NCBI RefSeq assembly: GCF_051622035.1
Contig: NC_135359.1
Span: forward strand, 26,813,501-26,877,500
Length of the DNA stretch: 64,000 bases
Direction: 5' to 3'
Source: Arctopsyche grandis
Taxonomy: Eukaryota > Arthropoda > Insecta > Trichoptera > Hydropsychidae
Shown: piece after piece, positions 45,193 through 57,566 of the stretch
How positions within the stretch are numbered: position 1 is the stretch's first letter
Layout of the letters: every line of letters starts with the position of its first letter
The notes under the pieces: model-generated
Databases searched by the model: none
Told to the model about the DNA's origin: nothing
Seen by the model: only the letters and a program-made list of their open reading frames with translations
Made by a program: the position numbers and the translations under genes

Positions 45193-45457
45193 TTCTAGTA
45201 ATGTTTTAAAATGTGATTGTTTCCGATGTAAAGATTTAACCTGTCATTGTAAAGGTATTGATTTTAATGTTTTATTGCTAATTCTAGTAATGTTTTAAAA
45301 TGTGATTGTTTCCGGTGTAAAGATTTAACCTGTCATTGTAAAGGTATTGATTTTAATGTTTTATTGCTAATTCTAGTAATGTTTTAAAATGTGATTGTTT
45401 CCGATGTAAAGATTTAACCTGTCATTGTAAAGGTATTGATTTTAATGTTTTATTGCT
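45103..45457 (+). repeat. Four tandem copies of an 88/89-bp unit
   Basis: Units at 45,103-45,190 (88 bp), 45,191-45,279, 45,280-45,368 and 45,369-45,457 (89 bp each) start aattctagtaatgtttt and are nearly identical. A fifth begins and breaks off at 45,458. Unit 1 has one T less near its end. Low divergence points to recent expansion. They sit between the coding part and the 3' LTR. Confidence 0.9.
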
Positions 45458-45966
45458 AATTCTAGTAAAGATTTAACTTTAAATTGTAATTGTGATACCT
45501 TTCTGTTTTGTATTGCTTGACATAATTTTAAATTGTAATTGTGATGATTTATGTGTAACTTTAATTGTGATGTGTAACTTTATTGAAGATTGAATTATGT
45601 TGAAATGAAAAATTGATTTGTAGTGAAATGTGTAACGATTAATTTGTTATAATTGTAATTGTTATGTAAATTGTAAAATGATTGATGTATAAGTGTATTG
45701 AAATGTAGTTGTGATGATGATTGTAATTGTGATTTAAATTGTAATTGTGACAATTGAAAGCATGTTTAGAAGAATATAAGATGATTTTATGGAATGGAAG
45801 ATTAAACATTGTTGAGGATGATAGAGGAAATGTTTTAAAAGAATGTAAGATGATACATTGTATAGAGTGGAAAATGAAATGTAAAAGAATGTGAGATGAA
45901 ATGCTGTAAAAATATAAAAGACGAAGAATGTCATCCGAGGGCGAATGACAGTCAGGAATGACCGAA
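45458..45966 (+). other. Low-complexity 3' region of LTR element
   Basis: About 500 bp rich in TGTAATTGTGAT-type motifs with no open frame. It ends gacagtcaggaatgaccgaa before the LTR, which lacks an obvious polypurine tract. Confidence 0.5.
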
Positions 45967-46137
45967 TGTAGAATTGATTTTTAAACGAGCCGAGATAGAG
46001 TGTGTGTGGTATGCCTGGGAAAGACCGGATGCGTGTTGTTATGGTCACTTGTTGGAGAACGAGCCCGAAGATATGTGTTAATAAATACATAGTTCTGACT
46101 TAATCTGCGTTTCACTTGGAATCCTTCACATCCGGAT

Positions 46138-46143
<6 letters not shown>
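45967..46143 (+). repeat. 3' LTR
   Basis: Identical to the 5' LTR at 42,847-43,023, indicating very recent insertion. It is followed at once by the TA microsatellite. Confidence 0.85.

Positions 46144-46221
<78 letters not shown>
46141..46221. repeat. (TA)n microsatellite, right half
   Basis: About 80 bp of pure TA continuing from the right LTR; the counterpart of 42,761-42,846. Confidence 0.85.
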
Positions 46222-47498
<1,277 letters not shown>

Positions 47499-47631
47499 AG
47501 TAAGTTTTTGATTTATTCTTTTGTAATTGCGTTATATGACTTCTCTGTAAGACACGTGTTTGTGAAAATACTGAAAAATCAGCAAACGAAAGACATTCTA
47601 TGTAGTACTATGGTAATATACAAGTGTACTT

Positions 47632-47885
47632 ATGAGCCGTTATATTTGTTTGAAATTGGCTTAAGTCCACTTTTATTCCTTTCGAGAAATATCTTGCAAA
47701 ACATTAAATATGATGTTTTACAATATTTAAAAATACTGGTGGTCTGCAATAAGTTTATTCTGCTTATCCAAGATTCTGGACATATCAAATAAAAAAGTGA
47801 TAACAATTTGTGAGTTAAGTCGAACAAAAATAGTTTTTAGAACTGAAAATTGGACTTCCGCCACTTTCAAATATAACGGCTCAAA
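47632..47885. mobile_element. MITE with about 30-bp inverted ends
   Basis: The left end gagccgttatatttg and the right end caaatataacggctc are exact inverses for 15 bp. They continue with mismatches for about 30 bp. The interior (actttt..ttcgagaaatat, atttaaaaatactgg, agattctggacatat) recurs at 19,930-20,155. Length is 254 bp with no coding capacity. Target duplication could not be resolved in the AT-rich flanks. Confidence 0.7.
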
Positions 47886-48396
47886 TATCTTATTATACTT
47901 GAATTCAATTTTACACTTACATATATGTTGGTAATATTATATTTACATAGAGTTGATACATAGAATTCATATTCAAATGTTTAAAAAGCGCGTTCATATT
48001 TAAAAGCTGTAATAGTATCTGATGGATCAATAAATTTACTCTAGTAAATGATTGAATTTATATTTTTTAATTTATCTAAGTATGAATATACATATGTATG
48101 TTGAAAATATAAGGGTTTTTTAAATTTAAAGAATTCATCCACATATGTACATGTGTTTTATTTGAATTCTAAGAGTTTGACGAAACTAACACACTGAAAT
48201 TTTTCATAAATTAAAAGCTTCTTCACCTTGAAAAGCTCTACTACAATTTTACAGTACAACTCAATACGACTCTACAACAATAAATTTATTATTAAATTAT
48301 TTGGGAGTTAGGAAAACGATCGAAAGGAAATTTGATTCCATAGTTCAAAAACCTAGCCGAAATTTAATGCAATATTCCAGAACAAAACTAAAGAAA

Positions 48397-50358
48397 AAAA
48401 ATTGCTTTTTATTATTACGAAATTATGTTCACAATACATCTTATATCTATTTTAATAGCTACTGATCTACTGATCATTTTCTATTTTACAATTTAATTTA
48501 ATTTGGTTAGTAATCACAGTATTATATTATTCTAATGTTAATTTAAAGCATAATAGGAAAAAGAGCTCAAAAACCTATTTACAATCCTTATAAATGTTCA
48601 TAATACATCTAATACAAAATATTAATTAAAGACTCTCTAAAGTCGATGACCTAAAGCAGATTGTGTTTAGGTAATCTGTGTAATCTGGTACCTAAAGGGT
48701 ATAGACATTTTGTTGTAATCACCGAGACTCTTCACAAGTGCCATTTCAGACTTTCTCCAGAGGGGATTTTCAGATCTGAATTTGGCTTATGCTTTCTAAC
48801 ACTAAAGAATATGGCGTCTGTTTTGTTTTGATTAATTTGAATTTTCCACTTAGTGAAGTGTTCAGTCATTGTTTTAATTGCAAATTCAAGATTTTTAAGA
48901 ATAGTGTCTGGTTTTTTGCTACTTGTGAAGCAAGCTGTATCATCTGCATATAGGGCTATGTGACAGTTTTTTGGAATATGTATGTCATTTATATATATGG
49001 AGAACAAGAGTGGGCCAAGCAAGCTCCCTTGCGGAACGCCAGCTGCGATTATTTTTGGAGACGATAATTCATTATTTACGCTAACCACTAGCTTTCTACG
49101 AGTTAAGTACGATTTGATGATGAGAATTAGGTAGTTTGGTATTTTGTTAATAAGGAGCTTATGAATGAGTCCATCGTGCCAAACCGTGTCGAAGGCCTTT
49201 TCTATGTCGAGACATACCATTCCGGTACTTCTCTTCATATTAAAGTTCTTCGTCACGTGTTCAGTTAGTCTTGTTAGTTGTTGGGTCGTGGAATGTCCAG
49301 TGCGAAATCCAAATTGTTCATTTATTAATTTCTTATTTACGACTTTAAGTAAACAAGTGTATATTATTTTTTCCAGAATTTTTGAAAGCGTGCAAAGTAA
49401 GCTAATGTGTCGATAATTGGCCGGGTTTTTTGAGCTTTTATCGGGCTTAAGTATGGGAATTACGTTGGCTGTTTTCCAGTATTCTGGGAAATACCCGGTG
49501 AGTTAACAAGCGTTGAATATTTTAGATAGTGAGACTAAAGCTTTAAACGGAAGTTGTTTGATTATGATGTTATCTATTGAATCTCGCCCAGGTGCCTTTT
49601 TATTTTTTAAATTACGTATTATATTTTAGATTTCACACGGATGCACCAATTTTATATTTTTAGTACTGTTAGTGGGAGCTTTTGTGATGATTTTAATGGA
49701 CCGGTTGACTTTATTATGCTTTATTATGGTATGTGATTGTAATGTTGTGTGAGTGTGTGATGTTTTTGAAAGGATTTTGATAATAGTTCTGCTTTGTCGC
49801 AATCACGCGTCGTTGAGATTCCTGCATCATCTAATGGAGGAATCGAGTTTTTTGTCCTGCGAATCGTTTTAGCTAATTTCCATAGAGAGTCATCAACTGA
49901 GCTTAATTCTTCTAATTTTTTAGACCAAGCTTCATTTTTGATTTCTTTGATTCTAATTTTAATTTGATATGTGAGCTTATTTATTAATGTTTTCAATGCT
50001 GGATTTTTTGATGTTTGCCAAATTTTACGGAGTTTATTTTTATTTTTCATTAGATTTGCAACAAAGTCAGTTATCTCTAGTTTATGTTCAATGTATTGTG
50101 TCTTAGGTATGTGAAGAAGTTTGGATCGAGTTATTGATTCCGTCAGGTGTATTATGGAGCTGTCGATTTCTGTTTGGTTTGTGAGTGTGGTAGAAGTTAG
50201 AATAGTTTGGTCATTTATGTACGACTTGAAATCTCGCCAGTTAGCTCTCCCGTAATCCCAACTATGCTTGATGATTTTTATTTTATTTTATTTTTTTCAG
50301 TTCTTGACGAGGACAAGATCTAGTGTGGATGGTTGTGAGTTATTTGTGGGAGTTATTA
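48397..50358 (-). mobile_element. Jockey-like LINE copy, truncated and internally deleted
   Basis: This is a reverse-strand copy of the element at 15.1-19.4 kb. It starts at the 3' end (ctttttattattacg, 48,400) and runs to sequence equal to about 17,035 of the reference copy. Two internal pieces are missing: about 400 bp of the RT C-terminus (joined at about 48,743) and about 85 bp near 50,280, where a TTTTATTTTATTTT filler now sits. A CAA codon has become TAA at about 49,626. It keeps six A's at the site where the 15.1-kb copy has seven. Confidence 0.9.
48732..49256 (-). pseudogene. Reverse transcriptase core of truncated jockey copy
   Basis: An open frame of 174 codons covers CLDIEKAFDTVWH, GVPQGSLLGPLLFSIYIND and ALYADDTACF and reads through the A-run with SSKKPDTILKN. 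It then hits the internal deletion and stops. No endonuclease remains in frame. Confidence 0.85.
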
Positions 50359-50985
50359 AGCTTAAACTTCTACATAGATATGAAATTTCAGTTCAATACA
50401 CCAAAAGGTTTCTGGAAAACCATAAAAAAAACCCTCGATTCTCTAGAGTAAAATTACTACTTCCGGCTAAGGTAAAAATATTAGTTTATATGTATACTCG
50501 GTATTTATAATATTAATCGCTTAAACATGGCCAATCTAATACTAAACTTTTTATTAAATTTATTTGAATGTTCATTTGTTTTTCTACGAACCAACAATAG
50601 TTACATACAAAGTCTCTTTCGAAATAATATATTAGCCAGCAGTATGGCTTAATGGTAGCGTGTATGTTTAGCACCAAGTGATCAGTGGGTTCGATCCGCC
50701 ATACCTACTGCTGGTTAGATTTGGGGGTATTTGTGACACCAAATCGATCGTTTCTGATCAGAGTTTGTCAATTTTATCTGATCATTGTTGAAACGGTTCC
50801 TCAAAATTGGCAAAAAATCATCTTTCCTGTTTTCACAAATCTTCTGTATTTATTGTGTGTATAATTTGTAAAAACTATGTACAACATCTAAATCCATAGA
50901 TGTCTCAATGGATTAATTCTGTAATTAATTGATTAATTAATTGTTGTTTCGTGTTCTTCAACTTCAGTAAATACAGTGATTTATG

Positions 50986-52402
50986 CATTGGCGGCTCGTC
51001 CATACGCACTGTGGTACTGCAGCACCCCCAAAGAGATTGAGAAAAATTTAATATTATTATATACGTAAATGTATGTATGTATATTATATGAAAATATCAA
51101 TATTATTAATATTATTAAGCCTGCCCGCACACCGATACATCCAATAATGATCATACATCGCGGTACTAATATCAGAAAGTGAGGCATCGTTTATAATTTT
51201 ATGCAGTATGGTTTTCGATGGAATATGCCGAGTGGGCGAAGGGGGGTGCGGGGGCAGCTAGAAGCTTGATCGGTACTGCACTCCCAACAGTATTATACAC
51301 ATTTCTTGTTGCGTTCGAGTGCGCGCCGCGCCGCGCGCTCGACACGCTCCTCACTTTTCCTCATTTCTTCTGCACCTTTTGTCTTTCCTTCTACACCTTT
51401 TACACTTTCTACGTTTCTACACGTCACTTTAAGTATTTAAGATGGTATCAAAATCAAGAGATGCTGAGCCAATGTTTTCAAGAACCTAAATATTCTTCCG
51501 AAAATACTGATAAAACAATAACAGATTCTACCAATTTACTGAATACAATTTTTTATTTTAGTCAGAACTTTTTCACAAGTTAATGCCGCATGTAGAAATT
51601 ATTTATAACCAAATGCAATCTAACATAGTAATATCGATGCATTTTCGATTAAAGAAAACTTAAAAAGTTTTATTAATGTCATTATACAAATATGAGATTC
51701 CAAAAATATTTGATGCATATATTATCGCACATATTATAGAAGCCAAAAATATGTGTGATGTTATTATTAAGAATATAAAATAAAGATATACTTTTTCTAA
51801 TGAATTACAAGCTGTGAAATTATTTAATAAAGAAAATTTTGAAAAGTACTGAAAGAAAATGCCAATGGAAGATCTACTACTAACCGTTGAATCATATCCA
51901 ATGTTAGATAAAGATAAACTTCAAACTGAATTAGACGTGTCTTACTCATGGAAAGAAATGCATAGTATTAATGATTTATTAATATTTTTAAAACTTATTT
52001 TTGCAATCAATTTATGCAAAGTTCGTGTGGAAATAACAAAAATTATTCAAATTCTGCTTACAACTTCAACTACCACTGAGCCAGAACGGTGTTTTTCATC
52101 AATAAATAGAATCAAGACATACATATATAAGAAACACAATGGTTCAGGAAAGATTGACGGCTTTGTCTATGCTGTCAATTGAAAAAAAATGATGATGAAC
52201 AGTGAAAAATTTAACGAAAAGGTGATAGACCTTTTTTCAAGGAAAAAAGACAGAAGAATCAATTTTATAATGAAATAAAATACATATAATGTTTAATTTT
52301 CATCATTTTGATGTTAATAGTAAAATATAATCCAAATAAACATTTTTTTTATTTTTAATCAACCGCAGCACCTCCAGATATCTTATCCACGAGCCGCCAC
52401 TG
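50986..52402 (+). mobile_element. hAT transposon relic, 1,417 bp
   Basis: It is flanked by the 8-bp duplication GATTTATG (50,978-50,985 and 52,403-52,410). Termini are CATTGGCGGCTCGT and ACGAGCCGCCACTG, inverted with one mismatch. A transposase C-terminal fragment lies at 51,859-52,182. The 5' part (51,220-51,410) is GC-rich and may be the old promoter. Confidence 0.9.
51859..52182 (+). pseudogene. hAT transposase C-terminal (dimerisation) fragment
   Basis: A 107-codon frame ends with LLTTSTTTEPERCFSSINRI and KTYIYKKHNGSGKIDGFVYAV, the signature of the hAT C-terminal dimerisation domain (T-x-EPERCFS-x-xxRIK). Upstream frames are interrupted by stops. The zinc-finger and catalytic parts are not readable. 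It resembles the ZMYM-like group of insect hAT proteins. Confidence 0.8.
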
Positions 52403-52548
52403 GATTTATGTAATAATAAAATGCTGTATTATTTAAAATTAATTGTCCAGGAAGGTGCATTGGGGTCTTTTTGTCAAGTCTTTCTGGTATGTATCTACAT
52501 ATATGTGTGTAAAAAAAATACATATATATATATATATATATATATAGA

Positions 52549-52687
52549 ATATAGGGGTCTACAGCACGGCATCGAAAGGTCGAAAGATCGAAAAAGCAAA
52601 TATCGGAAAGCAAAGATCGAAAATCGAAAGATGTTAAGTCGAAAGATCAAAAATAATGTATTCATGGTAAACAGTACTATGTATATA

Positions 52688-52764
<77 letters not shown>

Positions 52765-52862
52765 TATATACCGCACGCCACTGATATACATACTACCCGC
52801 TATTCATATGTATTCATGAAAAAGGATCATTTTCGAATTTTCGACCTTTCGATGCGGTGACA
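52549..52862. mobile_element. Foldback MITE with expanded (TA)n
   Basis: The left arm (ggggtctacagcacggcatcgaaaggtcgaaag) and right arm (ttcgacctttcgatgcggtgac) are inverted. Left-arm sequence such as aaatatcggaaagcaaagatcg is shared with the larger foldback element at 60,104. The middle is replaced by a TA run (52,687-52,757). Confidence 0.65.
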
Positions 52863-55289
52863 ATCACCGAGAAGATAGATATCCAAAATGATTTTTTTTT
52901 TACTATTAAAAGCTTTCTATTGTTGTTACATATGTATACTACATACATATTAAGTATATTCTAATAGATACCGATCTAGTAATTTTTATCAATTTAACCC
53001 AATATTCTTCCTTGTTGGTAGGTATTTAAAATGTTATTTTCTTTTAATATTACATAGTCTTGCTCGTCAATTTTTTCTCTCTAATTTCTCAACAATTTGA
53101 TTATTATTTGAGCTTTTGGGTGATTGAATCACGAGGATTAAATCTGTGCGAAGAGAGCATTCGATCGAATTTCATATTAATTATTCTAAAGCTGGTTCAC
53201 ACGTGTGATTTTTCAGCGGCCAGTGTTGGGGTGCGACGTCGTCCAACATTCTTCCGTCTATTTCCGACCTCCATCTGCGCGCGCTATTTCTGTATACGTG
53301 GAACTTGTACCAATTTTACAAGGCTAAAAATATGGAGAGAAGAAAAGAGAGAAAAAGGGAGAGATAGGGAGGGAGAGAGTAAGAGAGCGCAGACGGAAAG
53401 AGCACCACGTTTATTGACAGCGTTCCGTGACGTCATAGTGATGCCTCCCTCACCCCCCAGATACGTGGAGGGGTTGACCTGGCCCCGAGGAGGGGCTGCG
53501 CCCCCCGGGGGTGAAGGGGGGGGGGAAACGGGGCGCGGGAAATCGCGCCTCGTACCTGAGACCGGATCCAATCAATGAACATACATCGGTTTTATTAACG
53601 ATTTTCCGTACAGGTGGCGACATTTACACATGCGTATATTAATGTTGGAAAACCTATTATACATATGTATGTACATAGAAAAATAGCCTACATATGTAAG
53701 AACCAAATTTTAAAGGTCAACTTTGATCCTTGGAAAATTAAAGAAAAAAGCTCAATCTACGGTACAGGCTAGTTATCAAATACAATGTACTCTTCTGATT
53801 GGTAATTGTCTATTTGAATAATAATATAATTTTGTATATATGTACATACATACGTATTTGAGAGTGTAGCACGCAATGCACCCCTAGCATTGACGCAACT
53901 GCGATAGCATTTGATAAAGAAACTGCACGGCAATGACGTCATTGGTATAAAGCTGGTGTAAATGCAAAGCCTTCAATTTCAACTCTGACATTTCAAATAT
54001 ATTTTATATTATATGTATATGATAAATACATGGTTTTAATGTATCGAAACACTAAATTCAACAATCTCAAAGGAAGATTAAAATTAGGTAAATAGTAAAT
54101 TAGATAAATTAAATTAAAATTGAATCCATGTATGACAAACGTATGTATATGTACAGTGATAATTTATTAAAGTTTCGAATAATTATATTTAAGTTTACAT
54201 TTTTATTTTGTAGTAATTTATTCATTTCAAATATCCAGACTAAGAAGGCTTAAGGCTGGATATTTAGTTTTAATTATAAATTAAAAACATACCTTACAAG
54301 AAATGTTATACACTGCGAAAAATAATTTTATACACATGTAAAAATATATATATTATTGTATCGAAGATGCGTTGTAATTAATTATTCATTTATTATTGAA
54401 ATAATCTGAAAGATTAATATATAATGCATCAGCTTTAATTATTAAATGTATTATAGTGGGTGTAATATATAATTATTCACCCTTGCATAATTAAAAAGAA
54501 TATTTTAAATTCTACTCCGGTATATCATAAGAAAAACAAGATAGTCGTAAAACTTCAAAATATCCAATTGCATAACATTTTCATCGACCCCGGAATTGTC
54601 CAACATTCATTCATTGCAGTGATCGTATTTAGGGCTGCTGCATCGTCTCTAACATTATAATATAAATACGATTACACTACGTTAAAATATAAATGTCACT
54701 TTAAAAAAACAAACTTGTTAGATAATATCATAAATATTATTCAATTGGTCCAGGACCATTTACTCCAGAATTATTCAAATTGTATTCATCATCATGATTC
54801 CACACAAGTGCATACTGATTAAATGCAGTATTTGTATGAGACAAAAGAGGGGGGGGGGGGTATGCATACAAAAACTAAATTTTATTTTAATAAAGAAATA
54901 CAAATAGGAACTTGGAATACCGTTAAAACAACAATAAATAGAAAGCTGTTAAATATATTAATATTGATATATTTTTTGAATGACACCACTAGTTCTACTA
55001 TATTTTATGATAATTTTTTTATTTGGTATTCTTAATGGCATCATCGACTGTTCTGAATTGGAACTGAAACCGGGCAGATTAATTAGATGTAAGATCTTCT
55101 TGATATGACTAGGTTTACCACCAATTATTCATCGAACTCAGCCATGTCAACATTGTACAGATTGGGTAATGTAAAATTAGCTTGACAAAACGTTTCGAAT
55201 TTGCGGTATTAACACCTAAATCTTAAAATTAAATCGAATTAAATTTAAAATTAATTCTAATTAAATCTAATCTAATTAAATAAATCTAT
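52863..55289. other. Non-coding stretch with one GC-rich island
   Basis: The segment 53,190-53,580 is GC-rich with GAGAGAGA and GGGGG runs and a TGACGTCA at about 53,428. A second TGACGTCA is at about 53,935. An open frame of 172 codons across the island lacks any domain. The rest is AT-rich. Confidence 0.45.
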
Positions 55290-55656
55290 ATCTCATGAGC
55301 TGACCTCGATTGAAAAGATTTTTTCTGAGTATATCTATAGTGCTGCTAGTTAAACCTGGATATTTGTGACTCCTGGTCGATCGTTTCCTATCAGAGTTTG
55401 CCAATTTTTCTCTGATTTCATTGTTGAAACGGTTCCCGATTAAAAATTGGCTAAAATCATTTCTACCTACTATGTTACCACTATTTGAGTATGATTAATG
55501 TACAATAAAATGTATATACAATTCATAGATGTCTCGTTAATTTTCGAGTTTTCAGTGTCTCGTAATTCAGTGACTTGTATATTGGCCAGGAAGGCGCATT
55601 GGGGTTTTCCTGTAAGGCCTTCCTGGTGTAAAATGTAATAAAATAAATAAATAAGG
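55290..55656 (+). repeat. SINE (family B), 5'-truncated copy
   Basis: Matches the SINE at 37,453 from just after its B box (catgagctgacctcgattg) to the tail. The polymerase III boxes are lost. The sequence that follows also matches the sequence after the 37.4-kb SINE, so both belong to a duplicated block. Confidence 0.8.
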
Positions 55657-56215
55657 TTGAATCTACAGTTTTGTATTTAGAACCAATTTCATATACCTGA
55701 TGGTACTTCGAACTTGGATAGTTTTAAGAAATGGTTGTAGTCAAGGAAATTCCTATGCAAAATTATTTGAAAAGGTTCCAATGCTTACTTCAAATTCAAG
55801 CAGCTTAACATACATACATATAAACCATATAAATACATTACTAATAAAGCATATAAATCAATTGGATTCCTACTCCACTCAACAAAACTCTTTAATGATC
55901 CTTATGTACTTAAATTACTTTATTTTCCCCTTGTAAAGTCTCACCTTGAATTTGCCTCAATTATCTGGTCACCTTTTTATTTATCCCATATTAATAGTAT
56001 TGAAAAAGTCCAACTAAAATTTATCAAATCCTTACGCTACCGTTTTTCTACCTAAGCCAATTCAACTGTTCTCGATATTTTAAAAATCCTATCCTTTAAC
56101 CGCTTAGACGCCCAGCCGACGCACTGAGCGTATAATAGATACGGCTGTTTGCGCCTTAAGGCGCTTTGGGCAGCTAAGCGGTTAACAATCTTTCTGTCAG
56201 GCGACGACTATAATA
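55657..56215 (+). mobile_element. LINE fragment, duplicate of 37.9-kb copy
   Basis: Encodes KAYKSIGFLLHSTKLFNDPYV and, after a frameshift, LVKSHLEFASIIWSPFYLSHI and NSIEKVQLKFIKSLRYRFST before a stop. This is somewhat better preserved than the 37.9-kb copy. It is interrupted at 56,100 by a small MITE. Confidence 0.75.
56100..56181. mobile_element. 82-bp piggyBac-type MITE with TTAA duplication
   Basis: The termini CCGCTTAGACGCCC and GGGCAGCTAAGCGG are inverted with 12 of 14 matches. TTAA flanks both sides (56,096-56,099 and 56,182-56,185). The paralogous site at 38,314-38,317 has a single TTAA and continues directly with caatctt, so it is a natural empty site. Size and target point to a piggyBac-like helper. 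Confidence 0.9.
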
Positions 56216-56572
56216 TAATAATATCTAAAAAAGTGCAAAAGGTTAATAATATATGTATTCTGTCTGTCCAAACCGCGGTCCGCCACCTGTGGGTAATGAT
56301 TTTCACTTCCCGAAAAAATAAATCTTACAACTTAAATTTTCAACAAAGTGTATAAGAATTTTTTCGATTCAAACCCACGAATTTTCCATTTTAAAATAGC
56401 TAAGCTGTAGCTGTGATAGAATTAACTATATTTGAATTATCTCCAAAATACACCACACATATTCCAAAAAGCGTGATTATTGATCGTAATATAATTCTAT
56501 GTAAGTTCAAATCAGTCAAAATCTCGAGGTCGAATTTTCTCATGATCACAAAACTTCATATACATACATCAA

Positions 56573-56882
56573 AATGTATATACCCTTCAGGTATATACAC
56601 AGATTACCTAAACACAATCTGCTTTAGGTCTACGAAATTTAGAGAGTCTTTAATTAATATTATGTATTAGATGTATTATGAGCATTTATAAGAATTGTAA
56701 ATAGGTTTTTGATCTCATTTTCCTATTATGCTGTACATTAACATTAGAATAATATAACACTATGATTACTAACCAAATTAAATTAAAATTGTAAAATAGA
56801 AAATGATCAGTAGATCAGTTGCTATTAAAATAGATATAAGATGTATTGTGAACATAATTTCGTAATAATAAAAAGCATTTAA
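56573..56882 (+). mobile_element. Jockey-like LINE 3' end, strongly 5'-truncated
   Basis: Matches 19,128-19,435 of the near-intact element (cccttcaggtata...cacagattacctaaacacaatctgctttagg through gtaataataaaaagcattt). About 310 bp survive. It lies next to a piece of the dispersed repeat seen at 19,464, as does the full-length copy. Confidence 0.85.
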
Positions 56883-56989
56883 AAATCAAAATATATTGTA
56901 CATAGATAAAGTAACAAACTTCGCCATTAATAGGTATAATATTGTTCTGAAATGTCATTACAGTCGCTGGACACTGTCACTGAAAATGG

Positions 56990-57560
56990 ACCCGGGCCGA
57001 AATTCATTCATCGCAGCGACTATAATCAGGGTTGCCACATGCTTTCGGATCGGCAGTCGCCCGCCGAGTGAACGTTCCAGTCGATACGGGCTCACTTGTT
57101 GCAAACTGGGGCACACGTAGGCCCGCAAGGACGTTGGGAGGGGAACAACTAGGTCACGCGCCCTACCCCTGGGGTGGTTCTGACGGGAACTGCGCCAGAA
57201 AGGGACACAGATACGACCCCTACCCGTGCCAGAGGGAGGCAGCATCATATCGTTCCGGAGCCGAGGTGCATCGGCCGTTGAACTGCGAGGTCGATACACT
57301 GTGCGTCCGATACGCAACAACCCATACATTATCGCAACGTTCACCCCCATCGCTTCCAAATTCGAAATGATAATGATCGGTGCAATGAATGATTGATGGT
57401 GCATTTTTGTCGACACATTTCAATGAGGTTGGACAATGTTGACAAAGCGATGACGCAAGTGTCAGAACGCATAGCTTTCGTCCGGACGGTATTGATTTCG
57501 ATGGATGTACATATATATCTACATACTAAACTAACCTAATTGTAGTCAAATTTTAAACAT
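56990..57560. other. GC-rich unclassified segment
   Basis: About 450 bp of GC-rich sequence (56,990-57,430) surrounded by AT-rich DNA. The frames on both strands (112 and 152 codons) look like by-products of the composition. It is not repeated elsewhere in the window. Origin unknown. Confidence 0.35.
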
Positions 57561-57566
57561 AATAAA

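Larger units (their letters stand above)
42847..46143 (+). mobile_element. Young non-autonomous LTR retrotransposon with captured sequence
   Basis: The element is 3.3 kb with two direct 177-bp LTRs that I could not tell apart base by base (42,847-43,023 and 45,967-46,143). After the left LTR comes a primer-binding-site-like sequence TGGGGGCTTTGTCCGGGAT at 43,026, close to the tRNA-Pro type. It has a gag-like frame with two zinc knuckles, then no protease, reverse transcriptase or integrase. In their place are host-like coding sequence, a cysteine-rich short frame and a tandem repeat block. No clear polypurine tract precedes the right LTR. It must use enzymes from another element. Confidence 0.85.
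50632..52505 (+). repeat. SINE (family A head) split by a hAT element
   Basis: The head at 50,632-50,705 has an A-box-like TGGCTTAATGGTAGCG and a B box GGGTTCGATCC, then the body with GATCGTTTCTGATCAGAG and GAAACGGTTCC up to 50,985. The 3' part continues at 52,403-52,505 (aaaatgctgtatt ... GTCCAGGAAGGTGCATTGGGG). In the uninterrupted SINE at 59.57 kb these two parts are adjacent (acttataattaaaatgctgc). The 1.4-kb hAT element between them is therefore a later insertion. Confidence 0.8.

Noticed and set aside
45103..45457. CRISPR-like array
   Set aside because: Direct tandem units with no unique spacers, located inside an LTR element of a eukaryotic genome.
53060..53578. 172-codon frame
   Set aside because: Spans AT-rich and GC-rich DNA with Arg/Glu and Gly runs produced by GAGA and G-rich tracts. 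No protein family character.
57032..57416. Frames of 112 and 152 codons on opposite strands
   Set aside because: Overlapping open frames on both strands are explained by GC-rich composition. Neither shows a recognisable domain.
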